A stretch of DNA of 64,000 nucleotides from Streptomyces sp. NBC_01306. GTDB lineage: Bacteria; Actinomycetota; Actinomycetes; Streptomycetales; Streptomycetaceae. The stretch is from contig NZ_JAPEPC010000001.1 of the NCBI RefSeq assembly GCF_026340465.1, forward strand, positions 2,607,501-2,671,500, read 5' to 3'. Within the stretch, counting starts at the first letter, position 1, and every line of letters begins with the position of its first letter. The notes under the pieces were generated by a model. That model was not told the origin of the DNA, searched no databases, and saw only the letters and a list, made by a program, of their open reading frames with translations. The position numbers and the translations under genes were made by a program. This document shows, piece by piece, positions 39,650 to 49,963 of the stretch.

Positions 39650-40504
39650 TCAGCAGCAGCCGGCGGCCCCCGGCAGGGTCCGCATATTACGTGCCTCACG
39701 GCTCCTGGCCGCGAGCAACTCGTCGGCGGGGTAGCCCACTTCCTCCAGCGTCAGCCCATGTGGCCGCACCACGCGCACCGAGGAATCGCGCACCGCGACG
39801 GCAAGCACCTTCCCCGGCCACTCCACCGGCCGGTGCCCGTCGCCGACGGAGAGCAGCGCGCCCACCAGCGAGCGGACCATGTTGTGGCAGAAGGCGTCGG
39901 CCCGCACGGTTCCGGTGACGATCCCGTCGGTGCCGCGCTCCCAGATCAGCTGCTGGAGGGTGCGGATCGTGGTCGCGCCCTCGCGCTTCTTGCAGTACGC
40001 GGCGAAGTCGTGCTCCCCGATGAGGGCCTGCGAAGCGGCGTTCATCGCCGGGAGGTCCAGCTCCCGGTCGTGCCAGAGGACGTGCCCGCGCAGCAGCGGA
40101 TCGACCCCGCCGGGCCGGTCGCTCACGCGGTAGGCGTACCGGCGCCAGATCGCCGAGAACCGGGCGTTGAAGCCCGGCGGCGCCTCGGCCACCCGCCACA
40201 CCCGTACGTCCTGGGGAAGCCGCCCGGACAGCCGCCGCAGCAGCATCTCCCGGTGCTCCTCCCACACCTCACGGGGGAGGTCGACCTGCGCGACCTGGCC
40301 ACGGGCGTGCACCCCGGCGTCGGTGCGTCCGGCGACCGTCAGGTCGTACGTCGTGGCCGAGCGGGTCACGGTACGGATGGCCGACTCCAACTCGCCCTGC
40401 ACCGTGCGCCGTTCGTTCTGCTTCGCCCAGCCGGAGAAGTCCCTGCCGTCGTACGCAAGGTCCAGCCGCACCCGTACCGAACCGGGCTCCACCTCATCAC
40501 TCAC
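39650..40504 (-). CDS. truA: tRNA pseudouridine(38-40) synthase
   Basis: 284 residues. Catalytic Asp62 in [43 protein letters not shown] and [17 protein letters not shown] are conserved TruA segments. Commonly found beside rplQ, as here (150 bp). Confidence 0.97.
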   Translation of the reverse strand: MSDEVEPGSVRVRLDLAYDGRDFSGWAKQNERRTVQGELESAIRTVTRSATTYDLTVAGRTDAGVHARGQVAQVDLPREVWEEHREMLLRRLSGRLPQDVRVWRVAEAPPGFNARFSAIWRRYAYRVSDRPGGVDPLLRGHVLWHDRELDLPAMNAASQALIGEHDFAAYCKKREGATTIRTLQQLIWERGTDGIVTGTVRADAFCHNMVRSLVGALLSVGDGHRPVEWPGKVLAVAVRDSSVRVVRPHGLTLEEVGYPADELLAARSREARNMRTLPGAAGCC

Positions 40505-40654
40505 CAGCGCATCCTCTCAGCCTCACGCGCCCCACCGCACCGCACGATTCACCCACCACACAAAGAAGAACGGACCCGCACCGCCCCGGAGGGAGATACG
40601 AGCCCGTTCAGCTGTCCTCAGAACGTTGTCCTCAGAACGCTGCCCTCAAAAGGG

Positions 40655-41149
40655 TCAGGCGTCCTTGGACTCCGCCTCGACCGGCTTCGCGTCCTCGACG
40701 ACCTCGGCCGGGGCCTCGGTCTTCGGGGCAGCGTCCTTGGCGGCACGCTTGGTCGCGGCCTCGGCCTCACCGGTGGCCTCCTGGGCCACGGTCAGCGCCT
40801 CGACCAGCTCGATGACCGCCATCGGGGCGTTGTCGCCACGACGGTTGCCGATCTTGGTGATGCGGGTGTAGCCACCGGGGCGGTTCTCGTACCGGGGGGC
40901 GATCTCGGTGAAGAGCGTGTGGACGACGCCCTTGTCCGTGATCGACTTCAGCACGAGGCGACGGTTGTGGATGTCGCCCTTCTTCGCCTTGGTGATGAAA
41001 CGCTCCGCGACCGGACGCAGGCGGCGAGCCTTGGCCTCGGTCGTGGTGATGCGGCCGTGCTCGAACAGCGACTTCGCGAGGTTCGCGAGAAGCAGACGCT
41101 CGTGCGCGGCGCCGCCGCCCAGACGGGCACCCTTGGCAGGCTTCGGCAT
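40655..41149 (-). CDS. rplQ: Ribosomal protein bL17
   Basis: 164 residues from ATG 41149 behind GGAGAAACACC; the conserved core is [24 protein letters not shown] and the last 45 residues are an acidic Ala/Glu/Lys-rich tail. Last gene of the alpha operon. Two hairpins lie just upstream. Confidence 0.98.
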   Translation of the reverse strand: MPKPAKGARLGGGAAHERLLLANLAKSLFEHGRITTTEAKARRLRPVAERFITKAKKGDIHNRRLVLKSITDKGVVHTLFTEIAPRYENRPGGYTRITKIGNRRGDNAPMAVIELVEALTVAQEATGEAEAATKRAAKDAAPKTEAPAEVVEDAKPVEAESKDA

Positions 41150-41201
41150 GGTGTTTCTCCTTGTGATCTGCACCGGCCGTATCAGGTACCGGTGTCAGTA
41201 A

Positions 41202-41266
41202 CCGGCGGGCTGCTGCCCGCCGGAAGTCCACGGCCGGGACCCCGGACATTCCCGGGGTCCCGGCCG
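41202..41266 (-). terminator. Two successive hairpins between rpoA and rplQ
   Basis: CCGGCGGGC/GCCCGCCGG with loop TGCT (41202-41223) and a perfect 15-bp stem CGGCCGGGACCCCGG with its complement and 6-base loop (41231-41266). They lie inside the 125-bp gap of an otherwise co-oriented pair; they could be a partial terminator or an mRNA-stabilising element. Confidence 0.7.
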
Positions 41267-41274
41267 GAGGCGTA

Positions 41275-42297
41275 TCAGTACTGCTCGGTCTCCACGAAAC
41301 CGGCGTCCGCGTCGTCGTCCGCACCGAAGGCGTCGGCGGCGGCGGTCGGGTCGAATCCGGGCGGGCTGTCCTTGAGCGCGAGGCCCATGCCGGCCAGCTT
41401 CGCCTTGACCTCGTCGATCGACTTCGCACCGAAGTTGCGGATGTCGAGCAGGTCGGCCTCGGACCGCGCCACGAGCTCACCCACGGAGTGGATGCCCTCG
41501 CGCTTGAGGCAGTTGTACGAACGGACGGTGAGCTCAAGCTCCTCGATCGGCAGCGCCAGATCGGCGGCGAGCGCGGCGTCCGTCGGCGACGGGCCCATGT
41601 CGATGCCCTCGGCGTCGATGTTGAGCTCGCGGGCCAGACCGAACAGCTCGACCAGGGTCTTACCGGCCGACGCCATGGCGTCACGGGGACGCATGGCCTG
41701 CTTGGTCTCGACGTCGACGATCAGCTTGTCGAAGTCGGTGCGCTGCTCGACACGGGTCGCCTCGACCTTGTACGTGACCTTCAGCACCGGGGAGTAGATG
41801 GAGTCGACCGGGATGCGGCCGATCTCCTGGCCCAGCTGCTTGTTCTGCACGGCGGAGACGTAGCCGCGGCCGCGCTCGACGGTCAGCTCCATCTCCAGCT
41901 TGCCCTTGCCGTTCAGCGTGGCGAGGACCAGGTCGGGGTTGTGCACCTCGACACCGGCCGGCGGGGCGATGTCAGCAGCGGTGACCAGGCCGGGGCCCTG
42001 CTTGCGCAGGTACATCACGACCGGCTCGTCGTGCTCCGAGGAAACGACCAGCTGCTTGATGTTGAGGATGAGGTCGGTCACGTCCTCCTTGACGCCCGGC
42101 ACGGTGGTGAACTCGTGCAGGACACCGTCGACGCGGATGCTGGTGACAGCGGCGCCGGGGATCGAGGAGAGGAGCGTGCGGCGGAGCGAGTTGCCGAGGG
42201 TGTAGCCGAAGCCCGGCTCCAGCGGCTCGATCACGAACCGCGAGCGGTACTCGTCGACGACCTCTTCGGTCAGCGACGGACGCTGAGCGATAAGCAT
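41275..42297 (-). CDS. rpoA: RNA polymerase alpha subunit
   Basis: 340 residues from ATG 42297. N-terminal dimerisation domain ([13 protein letters not shown]) and C-terminal DNA-binding domain ([38 protein letters not shown]). Acidic C-terminal tail. Between hairpins in both flanking gaps, so it may have its own promoter in the 217-bp gap after rpsK. Confidence 0.99.
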   Translation of the reverse strand: MLIAQRPSLTEEVVDEYRSRFVIEPLEPGFGYTLGNSLRRTLLSSIPGAAVTSIRVDGVLHEFTTVPGVKEDVTDLILNIKQLVVSSEHDEPVVMYLRKQGPGLVTAADIAPPAGVEVHNPDLVLATLNGKGKLEMELTVERGRGYVSAVQNKQLGQEIGRIPVDSIYSPVLKVTYKVEATRVEQRTDFDKLIVDVETKQAMRPRDAMASAGKTLVELFGLARELNIDAEGIDMGPSPTDAALAADLALPIEELELTVRSYNCLKREGIHSVGELVARSEADLLDIRNFGAKSIDEVKAKLAGMGLALKDSPPGFDPTAAADAFGADDDADAGFVETEQY

Positions 42298-42447
42298 GTG
42301 GTGATCCTTCAGTCGTGGGCGCCCACTATTTGACGCCCCCAAGGTCTTGCTGTGGTGCGGTGCTGCTGCTGTGCGGTTCTGCCGGTGCACAGGCACAGGA
42401 ATCGCGTGCCGCACACGTACTACAAGAGTACGAGTCCTACAAGGGTA

Positions 42448-42481
42448 CGGGCGGTACGCCGAAAAGAGGCCGTACCGCCCG
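42448..42481 (-). terminator. Hairpin between rpsK and rpoA
   Basis: An 11-bp perfect stem (CGGGCGGTACG and its complement) with a 12-base loop, in the 217-bp gap before rpoA. Strong enough to act as a terminator or attenuator. Confidence 0.7.
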
Positions 42482-42514
42482 CATAACCCTGTGGAACAGT
42501 CCGACGCCGGAGCG

Positions 42515-42919
42515 TCAGACGCGACGCCGCTTCGGGGGGCGGCAGCCGTTGTGCGGGGTGGGGGTGACGTCCTGGATCGAGCCGACCTCAAGGCCGGTGG
42601 CCTGGAGGGAGCGGATCGCGGTCTCACGGCCGGAGCCGGGACCCTTGACGAAGACGTCGACCTTGCGCATGCCGTGCTCCTGCGCGCGACGGGCGGCCGA
42701 CTCGGCGGCCATCTGCGCGGCGAAGGGGGTGGACTTGCGCGAGCCCTTGAAGCCGACGTGGCCGGCGGAGGCCCAGGAGATCACGTTGCCCGAGGGGTCC
42801 GTGATCGAGACGATCGTGTTGTTGAACGTGCTCTTGATGTGGGCATGCCCGTGAGCGACGTTCTTCTTTTCCTTGCGGCGCACCTTCTTGGTAGCACCCT
42901 GACGGCCCTTAGGAGGCAT
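42515..42919 (-). CDS. rpsK: Ribosomal protein uS11
   Basis: 134 residues; [23 protein letters not shown] and [12 protein letters not shown] at the C-terminus. Part of the small-subunit platform. Confidence 0.99.
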   Translation of the reverse strand: MPPKGRQGATKKVRRKEKKNVAHGHAHIKSTFNNTIVSITDPSGNVISWASAGHVGFKGSRKSTPFAAQMAAESAARRAQEHGMRKVDVFVKGPGSGRETAIRSLQATGLEVGSIQDVTPTPHNGCRPPKRRRV

Positions 42920-42991
42920 GTCTTACTCCCGGTGGAGTGGAGGTGATCGGTCCTACAGCGAAGACCGCTGAACAGCGTCCCTAGCTGAGGA

Positions 42992-43372
42992 CTACTTCTT
43001 GCCCGGCTTCTTCTTACCGGCGATCGCGCGACGCGGGCCCTTGCGGGTACGAGCGTTCGTGCTGGTGCGCTGGCCGTGGACCGGAAGCCCACGACGGTGA
43101 CGCAGACCCTGGTAGCAGCCGATCTCGACCTTGCGGCGGATGTCGGCCTGGATCTCGCGGCGGAGGTCACCCTCGGTGCGGAGGTTGGCGTCCACGTACT
43201 CGCGGATCTTGACCAGGTCCTCTTCGGCCAGATCACGAACGCGGGTGTTGGGGTCAACACCGGTGGCGGCCAGGGCCTCCTTGGACCGGGTGCGCCCGAT
43301 GCCGAAGACGTAGGTGAGGGCAACCTCCACGCGCTTTTCGCGCGGGATGTCAACACCTGAAACGCGTGCCAT
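42992..43372 (-). CDS. rpsM: Ribosomal protein uS13
   Basis: 126 residues; [21 protein letters not shown] at the start, [20 protein letters not shown] and GKKKPGKK at the end. Head protein contacting tRNA and the B1 bridges. Confidence 0.99.
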   Translation of the reverse strand: MARVSGVDIPREKRVEVALTYVFGIGRTRSKEALAATGVDPNTRVRDLAEEDLVKIREYVDANLRTEGDLRREIQADIRRKVEIGCYQGLRHRRGLPVHGQRTSTNARTRKGPRRAIAGKKKPGKK

Positions 43373-43425
43373 TCAATGGCTCCTGTTGATATCGGGGGTC
43401 TTCCGCAGAGCCTGTCCCAGACGAA

Positions 43426-43448
43426 AGTGCCTGCGTTGTGCAGGCACT
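43426..43448 (-). terminator. Hairpin between rpmJ and rpsM
   Basis: AGTGCCTGC pairs with GCAGGCACT around GTTGT, followed on the minus strand by TTTCG. It occupies the middle of the 191-bp gap, which holds no other feature. Confidence 0.6.
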
Positions 43449-43563
43449 ATTCCGGGTCCCCGGCCCCCGCCGGAGGTGTCGCCCGCTGTGTCAGCTGGGC
43501 GGGCCCTGCGTATGTACGTATTTACGTGCGTCGCGCGAAGAACTGCGAGGTGCAGGTCGTGCG

Positions 43564-43677
43564 TCAGCCCTGGCGCTGCTTGTGGCGCAGGTTGTCGCAG
43601 ATGACCATGACCCGACCGTGACGGCGGATCACCTTGCACTTGTCGCAGATCTTCTTGACGCTCGGCTTGACCTTCAT
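43564..43677 (-). CDS. rpmJ: Ribosomal protein bL36, zinc type
   Basis: 37 residues, too short for automatic ORF lists. Begins [20 protein letters not shown] and carries C11, C14, C27 and H32, the zinc site of the C+ form. Normal position after infA. Confidence 0.97.
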   Translation of the reverse strand: MKVKPSVKKICDKCKVIRRHGRVMVICDNLRHKQRQG

Positions 43678-43739
43678 GGGATGTCAGGTTCTCCGGGTCG
43701 GTGCCACCACCACGCCGTGAAGCGGGGTGCGGGCAAGAT

Positions 43740-43961
43740 CTACTTGTAGCGGTAGACGATCCGACCACGCGTCAGGTCGTACGGAGACAGCTCCACGACG
43801 ACCCGGTCATCCGGGAGGATACGGATGTAGTGCATCCGCATCTTGCCGCTGATGTGCGCTAGGACCTTGTGACCGTTCTGAAGTTCCACCTTGAACATTG
43901 CGTTCGGGAGGGACTCGATCACGGTGCCCTCGATTTCGATGGCACCTTGCTTCTTGGCCAC
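43740..43961 (-). CDS. infA: Translation initiation factor IF-1
   Basis: 73 residues from GTG 43961 behind GAAGGGCGAAGC; OB-fold [20 protein letters not shown], ending in [12 protein letters not shown]. Upstream frame is open but not conserved. Confidence 0.98.
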   Translation of the reverse strand: MAKKQGAIEIEGTVIESLPNAMFKVELQNGHKVLAHISGKMRMHYIRILPDDRVVVELSPYDLTRGRIVYRYK

Positions 43962-44152
43962 GCTTCGCCCTTCGAATCGGCTACCTTGATCGACTCCGTA
44001 CAGCACGCATGTCGACATGACATGCATGAAGACATACGGGTATACGCGAGCCGACGAGTCAGTCTACGTCAGGGCATCCATAAAGACGAATCCGGGAAGA
44101 CTGCCCTGCTGTCAAGATCCTTAAGCCACTCGGCCGCACAGTCGGCCGTACA

Positions 44153-44174
44153 CGCGCCCGCGTGCGCGGGCGCG
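44153..44174 (-). terminator. Hairpin after map
   Basis: CGCGCCCGCG and its complement around a 2-base centre, four bases past the map stop. Palindromic enough to terminate the secY-adk-map unit before infA. Confidence 0.65.
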
Positions 44175-44177
44175 CGG

Positions 44178-45020
44178 TCAGCCGAGCGGGTCGGGGGCCG
44201 TCGTCACGCCGAGCTCCGCCAGTTTCGCCTTGCCGCCGTCCGGCGCCGTCAGCACGATCAGCCCCTCGTCGGTCAGCGCGATCGAGTGCTCCCAGTGCGA
44301 GGACCAGGTCCCGTCGGTCGTGATGACCGTCCAGTCGTCCTCCAGCACCTGGGTGCGGGGCGTGCCCAGCGAGACCATCGGCTCGATCGCCAGGCAGAAG
44401 CCGGGGACCAGCTTCGGGTTGTGCCGGCCGATGAGGCGGCGTTTGTCGACGTAGTTCAGCAGATGCGGGTCCATGTGCATCTCGGAACCGATGCCGTGGC
44501 CGCCGTAGTCCTCGATGATCCCGTACTTGCCGGAGGACGGGCGGGGCTGGCGGCGGATGTAGCCCTCGATCGCCTTCGACACCTCGGCGAGCCTGGCGCC
44601 CTTCTTCATCGCGGCGATCCCGGCCCACATCGACTCCTCGGTCACCCGGGAGAGCTCGACCAGCTCCGGGGCGTGCCCGGTGCCGACGAACGCGGTGTAG
44701 GCGGCGTCGCCGTGCCAGCCGTCAATGATCGCGCCGCAGTCGATCGAGATGATGTCGCCGTCCTTGAGGACGGTCTTCTCGTCCGGGATGCCGTGGACCA
44801 CGACCTCGTTCACCGAGGTACAGATGGTGGCCGGGAAACCGCCGTAGCCGAGGAAGTTCGGCTTCGCGTTGTGGTCGGCGAGCACCTTGCGGGCGACCTG
44901 GTCCAGGTCGTTCGTGGTGGCCCCGGGTACCGCGGCCTCACGGGTCGCGGCGTGGATCGCGGCGACGACCAGTCCCGCCTCACGCATCTTCGCGATCTGC
45001 TCGGGAGTCTTGATCTCCAC
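44178..45020 (-). CDS. map: Type I methionine aminopeptidase
   Basis: 280 residues from ATG 45020 (an upstream ATG at 45041 adds seven residues). Metal ligands are visible in SIDCGAIIDGWHGDAAYT, GHGIGSEMH, AIEPM and WEHSIALTDEG. Removes N-terminal methionine. Downstream of adk by 117 bp containing a hairpin. Confidence 0.97.
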   Translation of the reverse strand: MEIKTPEQIAKMREAGLVVAAIHAATREAAVPGATTNDLDQVARKVLADHNAKPNFLGYGGFPATICTSVNEVVVHGIPDEKTVLKDGDIISIDCGAIIDGWHGDAAYTAFVGTGHAPELVELSRVTEESMWAGIAAMKKGARLAEVSKAIEGYIRRQPRPSSGKYGIIEDYGGHGIGSEMHMDPHLLNYVDKRRLIGRHNPKLVPGFCLAIEPMVSLGTPRTQVLEDDWTVITTDGTWSSHWEHSIALTDEGLIVLTAPDGGKAKLAELGVTTAPDPLG

Positions 45021-45086
45021 CATCGAAATTGCCTTCCGCATCGAACCGGATCTGTCTGCTCAACAATGATCTATCTGCTCAACAGT

Positions 45087-45119
45087 ACGGCCGCGGCGTC
45101 CTGGGGACACCGCGGCCGT
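45087..45119 (-). terminator. Hairpin between adk and map
   Basis: ACGGCCGCGG pairs with CCGCGGCCGT; after one C-A mismatch GTCC pairs with GGAC. Strong intergenic stem between co-oriented genes. Confidence 0.65.
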
Positions 45120-45137
45120 GCGTACACGTACTGCCTG

Positions 45138-45794
45138 TCAGACCTTGTCGGCCTGCAGGGCCTCCATCGCCCGCTCGGTCACCTCGGTGACCTTGCCGAG
45201 CGCGGAGATCGTCGACACCAGGCCCTGGGCCTTGTAGTGGTCGATGATCGGCTCGGTCTGCGTGTGGTAGACCTCCAGCCGGGTGCGCACCGTCGCCTCG
45301 GTGTCGTCACCGCGCTGGTAGAGCTCGCCGCCGCAGATGTCGCAGATGCCCTCGTGCTTCGGGCGGCTGTACTCGACGTGGAACACATGACTTGAGTCGT
45401 TGCGGCAGATACGCCGGCCGGCGATCCGCTTCACGACCTCGTCCTCGGGGACCTCAAGGTCCAGCACCGCGTCCAGCTTCTGTCCCTCGGAGCTCAACCA
45501 CTCGTCGAGTGCCTGGGCCTGGGCGACGTTGCGCGGGAAACCGTCGAGGAGGAAACCGCCCTCGGCGTCGGGCTGGGACATCCGGTCCTGCGCCATCCCG
45601 ATGGTGACCTCGTCCGGAACCAGCTCGCCGGCGTCCATCAGCGCCTTGGCCTGCCTGCCCAGCTCCGTGCCCTGACTGATATTGGCACGGAAGAGGTCGC
45701 CCGTGGAGATGTGCGGGATGTCCAGGTCCTTGGCAAGGTACGCGGCCTGCGTTCCCTTGCCCGCCCCGGGCGGTCCGACGAGGACGATACGCAT
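45138..45794 (-). CDS. adk: Adenylate kinase
   Basis: 218 residues. P-loop GPPGAGKGTQAA, DGFPRN and the LID with ICRN...GICDICG (Cys set for a zinc site). Its ATG overlaps the secY stop by one base (TGATG). Confidence 0.98.
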   Translation of the reverse strand: MRIVLVGPPGAGKGTQAAYLAKDLDIPHISTGDLFRANISQGTELGRQAKALMDAGELVPDEVTIGMAQDRMSQPDAEGGFLLDGFPRNVAQAQALDEWLSSEGQKLDAVLDLEVPEDEVVKRIAGRRICRNDSSHVFHVEYSRPKHEGICDICGGELYQRGDDTEATVRTRLEVYHTQTEPIIDHYKAQGLVSTISALGKVTEVTERAMEALQADKV

Positions 45795-47107
45795 CAGCGG
45801 AGGAACCCTTCGTAATTACGCTGCTGGAGCTGGCTCTCAATCTGCTTCACGGTCTCCAGACCCACACCCACGATGATCAGGATGCTCGTCCCGCCGAACG
45901 GGAAGTTCTGGTTCGCGCCGAAGCCAACCAACGCCATCGTTGGGACAAGAGCGATCACACCCAGATACAGCGACCCCGGCCAGGTGATCCGGTTGAGTAC
46001 GTAGCTCAGATACTCAGCGGTCGGTCGGCCAGCCCGGATGCCCGGGATGAAGCCACCATACTTCTTCATGTTGTCGGCGACTTCCTCGGGGTTGAACGAG
46101 ATCGCCACATAGAAGAAGGCGAAGAACACGATCAACAGGAAGTACGTGATGATGTAGGCCGGGTGATCGCCCTTGACCAGGTTGTCCTTGACCCAGGTCG
46201 CCCAGCCGGCGGTCGAACCGCTGAACTGCACGATGAGGCCCGGGATGTAGAGCAGCGACGAAGCGAAGATGACCGGAATCACACCGGCCTGGTTCACCTT
46301 GAGCGGGATGTAGGTGGACGTACCACCGTAGGACTTCCGGCCGATCATGCGCTTCGCGTACTGGACGGGGATGCGGCGCTGGGCCTGCTCCACGAAGACG
46401 ACGAGGCCGACCATGGCCAGACCCACCAGGATCACCGCACCGAACTCGATCCAGCCGCCCGCCAGCTTGCCCTGCTGCTTGACGGCCCACAGCGCGCCGG
46501 GGAAACCGGCCGCGATGGAGACGAACATCAGGATCGACATTCCGTTGCCGATGCCGCGGTCGGTGACGAGCTCGCCGAGCCACATGACCATGCAGGTGCC
46601 GGCGACCATGCAGACCACCATGGTGACGGTGGTGAAGATCGACTGGTCGGGCACGATCTGGTTGGCCACGGGGCAGCTGCCGAAGAGCGCGCCGGTCCGG
46701 GCGGTCGCCACCAGACCGGTGCCCTGGAGGACCGCGAGCGCCACGGTCAGATAACGCGTGTACTGCGTGACCTTCGCCTGACCGGACTGCCCTTCCTTCT
46801 TCAGCGCTTCCAGCCGCGGGATCACCACGGTCAGCAGCTGAAGGATGATGCTCGCCGTGATGTACGGCATGATGCCGAGCGCGAAGATGGTGATCTGCAA
46901 CAGTGCGCCACCACTGAACATGTTGACCAGACCGAAGAGACCCTGGTTGGTCTTCGTCTGGTCAAGACACTGCTGGACGTTCGTGTAGCTGACCCCGGGG
47001 ATCGGGATGTGCGTTCCGAGCCGGTAGATCACGATGATGGCGAGTGTGAACAGCAGCTTCTTGCGCAGGTCGGGCGTCTTGAACGCTCGGGCGAACGCGG
47101 TGAGCAC
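45794..47107 (-). CDS. secY: Preprotein translocase channel SecY
   Basis: 437 residues, ten hydrophobic segments; LRKKLLFTLAIIVIYRLGTHIP at the start, plug-region NMFSGGALLQ and INFGGTS-like C-terminal loops. Translationally linked to adk. Confidence 0.98.
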   Translation of the reverse strand: MLTAFARAFKTPDLRKKLLFTLAIIVIYRLGTHIPIPGVSYTNVQQCLDQTKTNQGLFGLVNMFSGGALLQITIFALGIMPYITASIILQLLTVVIPRLEALKKEGQSGQAKVTQYTRYLTVALAVLQGTGLVATARTGALFGSCPVANQIVPDQSIFTTVTMVVCMVAGTCMVMWLGELVTDRGIGNGMSILMFVSIAAGFPGALWAVKQQGKLAGGWIEFGAVILVGLAMVGLVVFVEQAQRRIPVQYAKRMIGRKSYGGTSTYIPLKVNQAGVIPVIFASSLLYIPGLIVQFSGSTAGWATWVKDNLVKGDHPAYIITYFLLIVFFAFFYVAISFNPEEVADNMKKYGGFIPGIRAGRPTAEYLSYVLNRITWPGSLYLGVIALVPTMALVGFGANQNFPFGGTSILIIVGVGLETVKQIESQLQQRNYEGFLR

Positions 47108-47266
47108 GGTGCCTCCTGCGACCCCCGCGCGTCTGCGTAGAGGTGACGGTCTTGAGAATTCGACGATGGACGGTATGCGTATCGGTCAATAGCCGTACCG
47201 ATACACCACGCTGAGTACAGACAGTGCAGCGCCACCATACCGGCGACCCTGCCCCCCTTGGAACGA

Positions 47267-47306
47267 CCAACCGGGGATGCCCTTTCAAAAAGGCATCCCC
47301 GGTTGG
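47267..47306 (-). terminator. Hairpin between rplO and secY
   Basis: CCAACCGGGGATGCC pairs perfectly with GGCATCCCCGGTTGG; the inner TTT/AAA pairs extend it. Likely ends much of the spc transcript, so secY, which starts 160 bp further on, probably needs its own promoter. Confidence 0.75.
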
Positions 47307-47328
47307 GTGTTCAGGTCATCGAGTCGTC

Positions 47329-47784
47329 TCAGACGAGCTCGGTGACGGTGCCGCCCGCGGCGGCAATCTTCTCCTTGGCGGAGCCGGAGACGGCGTCAAC
47401 CGAAACCGTCAGCGCCACCGAGATCTCGCCCTGGCCCAGGACCTTGACGAGGCTGTTCTTACGTACCGCGCCCTTGGCGACCAGGCCGGCCACCGTGACC
47501 TCTCCACCCTCGGGGTAGAGCTCGCCGAGCTTGTCCAGGTTGACAACCTGGAACTCGGTGCGGAACGGGTTCTTGAAGCCCTTCAGCTTCGGGAGGCGCA
47601 TGTGGAGGGGCATCTGCCCGCCCTCGAAGCGCTCCGGAACCTGGTAACGGGCCTTCGTGCCCTTGGTACCACGACCTGCGGTCTTACCCTTGGACGCCTC
47701 ACCACGACCCACACGGGTCTTGGCGGTCTTGGCGCCCGGGGCGGGCCGGAGGTTGTGGACCTTCAGCGGGTTGTTCTCCGCCAT
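47329..47784 (-). CDS. rplO: Ribosomal protein uL15
   Basis: 151 residues from ATG 47784; [20 protein letters not shown] and [10 protein letters not shown]. Starts one base after rpmD ends. Confidence 0.99.
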   Translation of the reverse strand: MAENNPLKVHNLRPAPGAKTAKTRVGRGEASKGKTAGRGTKGTKARYQVPERFEGGQMPLHMRLPKLKGFKNPFRTEFQVVNLDKLGELYPEGGEVTVAGLVAKGAVRKNSLVKVLGQGEISVALTVSVDAVSGSAKEKIAAAGGTVTELV

Positions 47785-47785
47785 G

Positions 47786-47968
47786 TCAGTCGACCTCCTC
47801 AACCGTCACGAGGTGGCGGACGGTGTTAGCCATTCCGCGGAACTCGGGGCGGTCCTCCTTGACAACCACGTCGTGCAGGCGCTTGAGCCCGAGCGAACGC
47901 AGGGTGTCGCGGTGGTTCTGCTTGCTGCCGATGTACGACTTCGTCTGCGTGATCTTGAGGCGAGCCAT
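47786..47968 (-). CDS. rpmD: Ribosomal protein uL30
   Basis: 60 residues, [20 protein letters not shown]; overlaps the rpsE stop by one base (TAATG). Confidence 0.99.
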   Translation of the reverse strand: MARLKITQTKSYIGSKQNHRDTLRSLGLKRLHDVVVKEDRPEFRGMANTVRHLVTVEEVD

Positions 47969-48570
47969 TACGCACCCGCTCCCGCACGCGCACGGAGCAG
48001 AGCCGCGGGGGCGACGTCCTCAAGGGGCAGACCACGGCGAGCCGCGATCTCCTCGGGACGCTGCAGGCCCTGGAGGGCCGCCACGGTCGCGTGCACGATG
48101 TTGATCGCGTTGTCGGAGCCGAGCGACTTCGACAGGATGTCGTGGACGCCGGCGCACTCCAGAACGGCGCGCACCGGGCCACCGGCGATAACACCGGTAC
48201 CGGGGGAAGCAGGCTTGAGCAGAACGACGCCCGCAGCCTTCTCGCCCGTGATCGGGTGAGGGATGGTGCCCTGGATACGCGGGACCTTGAAGAAGCTCTT
48301 CTTCGCCTCTTCGACGCCCTTGGCGATGGCCGCGGGAACTTCCTTGGCCTTGCCGTATCCGACACCTACGGTGCCGTCACCGTCTCCGACCACGACGAGC
48401 GCGGTGAAGCTGAAGCGACGACCACCCTTGACAACCTTGGCAACGCGGTTGATCGCGACTACGCGCTCAACGTAAGCGGTCTTCTCGGCGGCAGCGCCAC
48501 CGTCGCGACCCTTCCGGTCCCGCCGCTCGCCGCCACCGGCACCGCTTCCGCGGCGCTGGGGTCCAGCCAT
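47968..48570 (-). CDS. rpsE: Ribosomal protein uS5
   Basis: 200 residues; a Gly/Arg-rich N-terminal extension precedes [20 protein letters not shown]. Site of spectinomycin-resistance changes in the family. Confidence 0.99.
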   Translation of the reverse strand: MAGPQRRGSGAGGGERRDRKGRDGGAAAEKTAYVERVVAINRVAKVVKGGRRFSFTALVVVGDGDGTVGVGYGKAKEVPAAIAKGVEEAKKSFFKVPRIQGTIPHPITGEKAAGVVLLKPASPGTGVIAGGPVRAVLECAGVHDILSKSLGSDNAINIVHATVAALQGLQRPEEIAARRGLPLEDVAPAALLRARAGAGA

Positions 48571-48616
48571 TGGATTTACCTCTCTCTGTTACGTCCGTTA
48601 GTCCCGGAACCGGGGC

Positions 48617-49000
48617 TTAGAACTTCAGCCCGGCTTCGCGGGCGGCGTCAGCCAGAGCGGCAATGCGCCCGGCGTACCTGTTGCCACCACGGTCGAACAC
48701 GACAGCCTCGACACCCGCGGCCTTCGCGCGCTCGGCGACGAGCGCACCGACCTGCTGTGCCTGGGCGCTCTTGTCGCCCTCGCCACCGCGGATCGAGGTG
48801 TCCAGGGTCGACGCCGAAGCGAGCGTGTGGCCCGCGATGTCGTCGATGACCTGCGCAACGATGTTGCGGTTGGAGCGCGTCACGACCAGGCGCGGACGCT
48901 CCGGCGTGCCGGAGACGTGCTTGCGGACACGGACGTGGCGGCGCTTGATGGCAGCGCGCTTGTACGCGTCACCCTTGGCGATCTTTACACCGTATGCCAT
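48617..49000 (-). CDS. rplR: Ribosomal protein uL18
   Basis: 127 residues; [26 protein letters not shown]-like core and [11 protein letters not shown] near the end. Binds 5S rRNA. Confidence 0.99.
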   Translation of the reverse strand: MAYGVKIAKGDAYKRAAIKRRHVRVRKHVSGTPERPRLVVTRSNRNIVAQVIDDIAGHTLASASTLDTSIRGGEGDKSAQAQQVGALVAERAKAAGVEAVVFDRGGNRYAGRIAALADAAREAGLKF

Positions 49001-49003
49001 GGC

Positions 49004-49543
49004 TTACTTACCCGCCTTTCCGACCTTGCGGCGGATAACCTCGCCGGCGTACTTGACGCCCTTGGCCTTGTACGGGTCGGGCTTCCGCAGCTTGCGGATC
49101 TTCGCCGATACCTCGCCGACCTTCTGCTTGTCGATGCCCTCGACGCTGAACTTCGTGGGCGACTCGACCTTGAAGGTGATGCCCTCAGGGGCCTCGATGG
49201 TGATCGAGTGGCTGTAGCCCAGGGCGAACTCCAGGTTGGAGCCCTTCGCCTGGACGCGGTAACCGACACCGCTGATTTCGAGCGCCTTGGTGTATCCCGT
49301 GGTCACGCCGGTGATCATGTTCGCCACCAGCGTGCGGGACAGGCCGTGAAGGGCCTTGTTCTGACGCTCGTCGTTAGGACGGACGACGTTGAGCACGCCG
49401 TCCTCGCCCTTGGTGACCTCGATCGGCGCGGCAACGGTGTGCGAGAGGGACCCCTTGGGGCCCTTCACCGCGACCGTGCGGCCATCGATGGTGACGTCCA
49501 CACCGGCGGGAACCTGGATGGGGAGCTTGCCGATTCGCGACAT
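49004..49543 (-). CDS. rplF: Ribosomal protein uL6
   Basis: 179 residues; [20 protein letters not shown] and the C-terminal [20 protein letters not shown]. Three bases upstream of rplR. Confidence 0.99.
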   Translation of the reverse strand: MSRIGKLPIQVPAGVDVTIDGRTVAVKGPKGSLSHTVAAPIEVTKGEDGVLNVVRPNDERQNKALHGLSRTLVANMITGVTTGYTKALEISGVGYRVQAKGSNLEFALGYSHSITIEAPEGITFKVESPTKFSVEGIDKQKVGEVSAKIRKLRKPDPYKAKGVKYAGEVIRRKVGKAGK

Positions 49544-49564
49544 GAGCTTTTCCTCCGTTCCCGA

Positions 49565-49963
49565 CTACCAGACGTAGGCGAGGACTTCCCCACCTACGCC
49601 CTTCTTGCTTGCCTGCTGACCGGTCAGGAGGCCGTAGGACGTGGAGATGATCGCCACGCCCAGGCCGCCGAGAACCTTCGGCAGACTTGTGGACTTCGCG
49701 TACACACGCAGACCCGGCTTCGAGATCCGCTTGATGCCTGCGATCGAGCGCTCGCGGTTCGGGCCGAACTTCAGCTCCAGAACGAGGTTCTTGCCGACCT
49801 CGGCGTCCTCGGTCTTCCAGCCGGTGATGAAGCCCTCCTGCTGGAGGATCTCCGCGATGTGCGACTTGATCTTGCTGTGCGGCATCACGACGGAGTCGTG
49901 GTACGCCGAGTTTGCGTTACGCAGACGCGTGAGCATGTCTGCGATGGGATCAGTCATGGTCAT
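49565..49963 (-). CDS. rpsH: Ribosomal protein uS8
   Basis: 132 residues from ATG 49963 (second ATG two codons later); [20 protein letters not shown] and [21 protein letters not shown]-binding protein that autoregulates the spc operon in other bacteria. It follows an unusually long gap after rpsN. Confidence 0.99.
   Translation of the reverse strand: MTMTDPIADMLTRLRNANSAYHDSVVMPHSKIKSHIAEILQQEGFITGWKTEDAEVGKNLVLELKFGPNRERSIAGIKRISKPGLRVYAKSTSLPKVLGGLGVAIISTSYGLLTGQQASKKGVGGEVLAYVW

Noticed and set aside
40560..40620. Terminator after rplQ
   Set aside because: Only a six-pair stem with a wobble and long loop could be drawn.
38738..41797. 1019-residue plus-strand open frame
   Set aside because: It runs antisense through ppm-like, truA, rplQ and rpoA genes; a GC-bias artefact.
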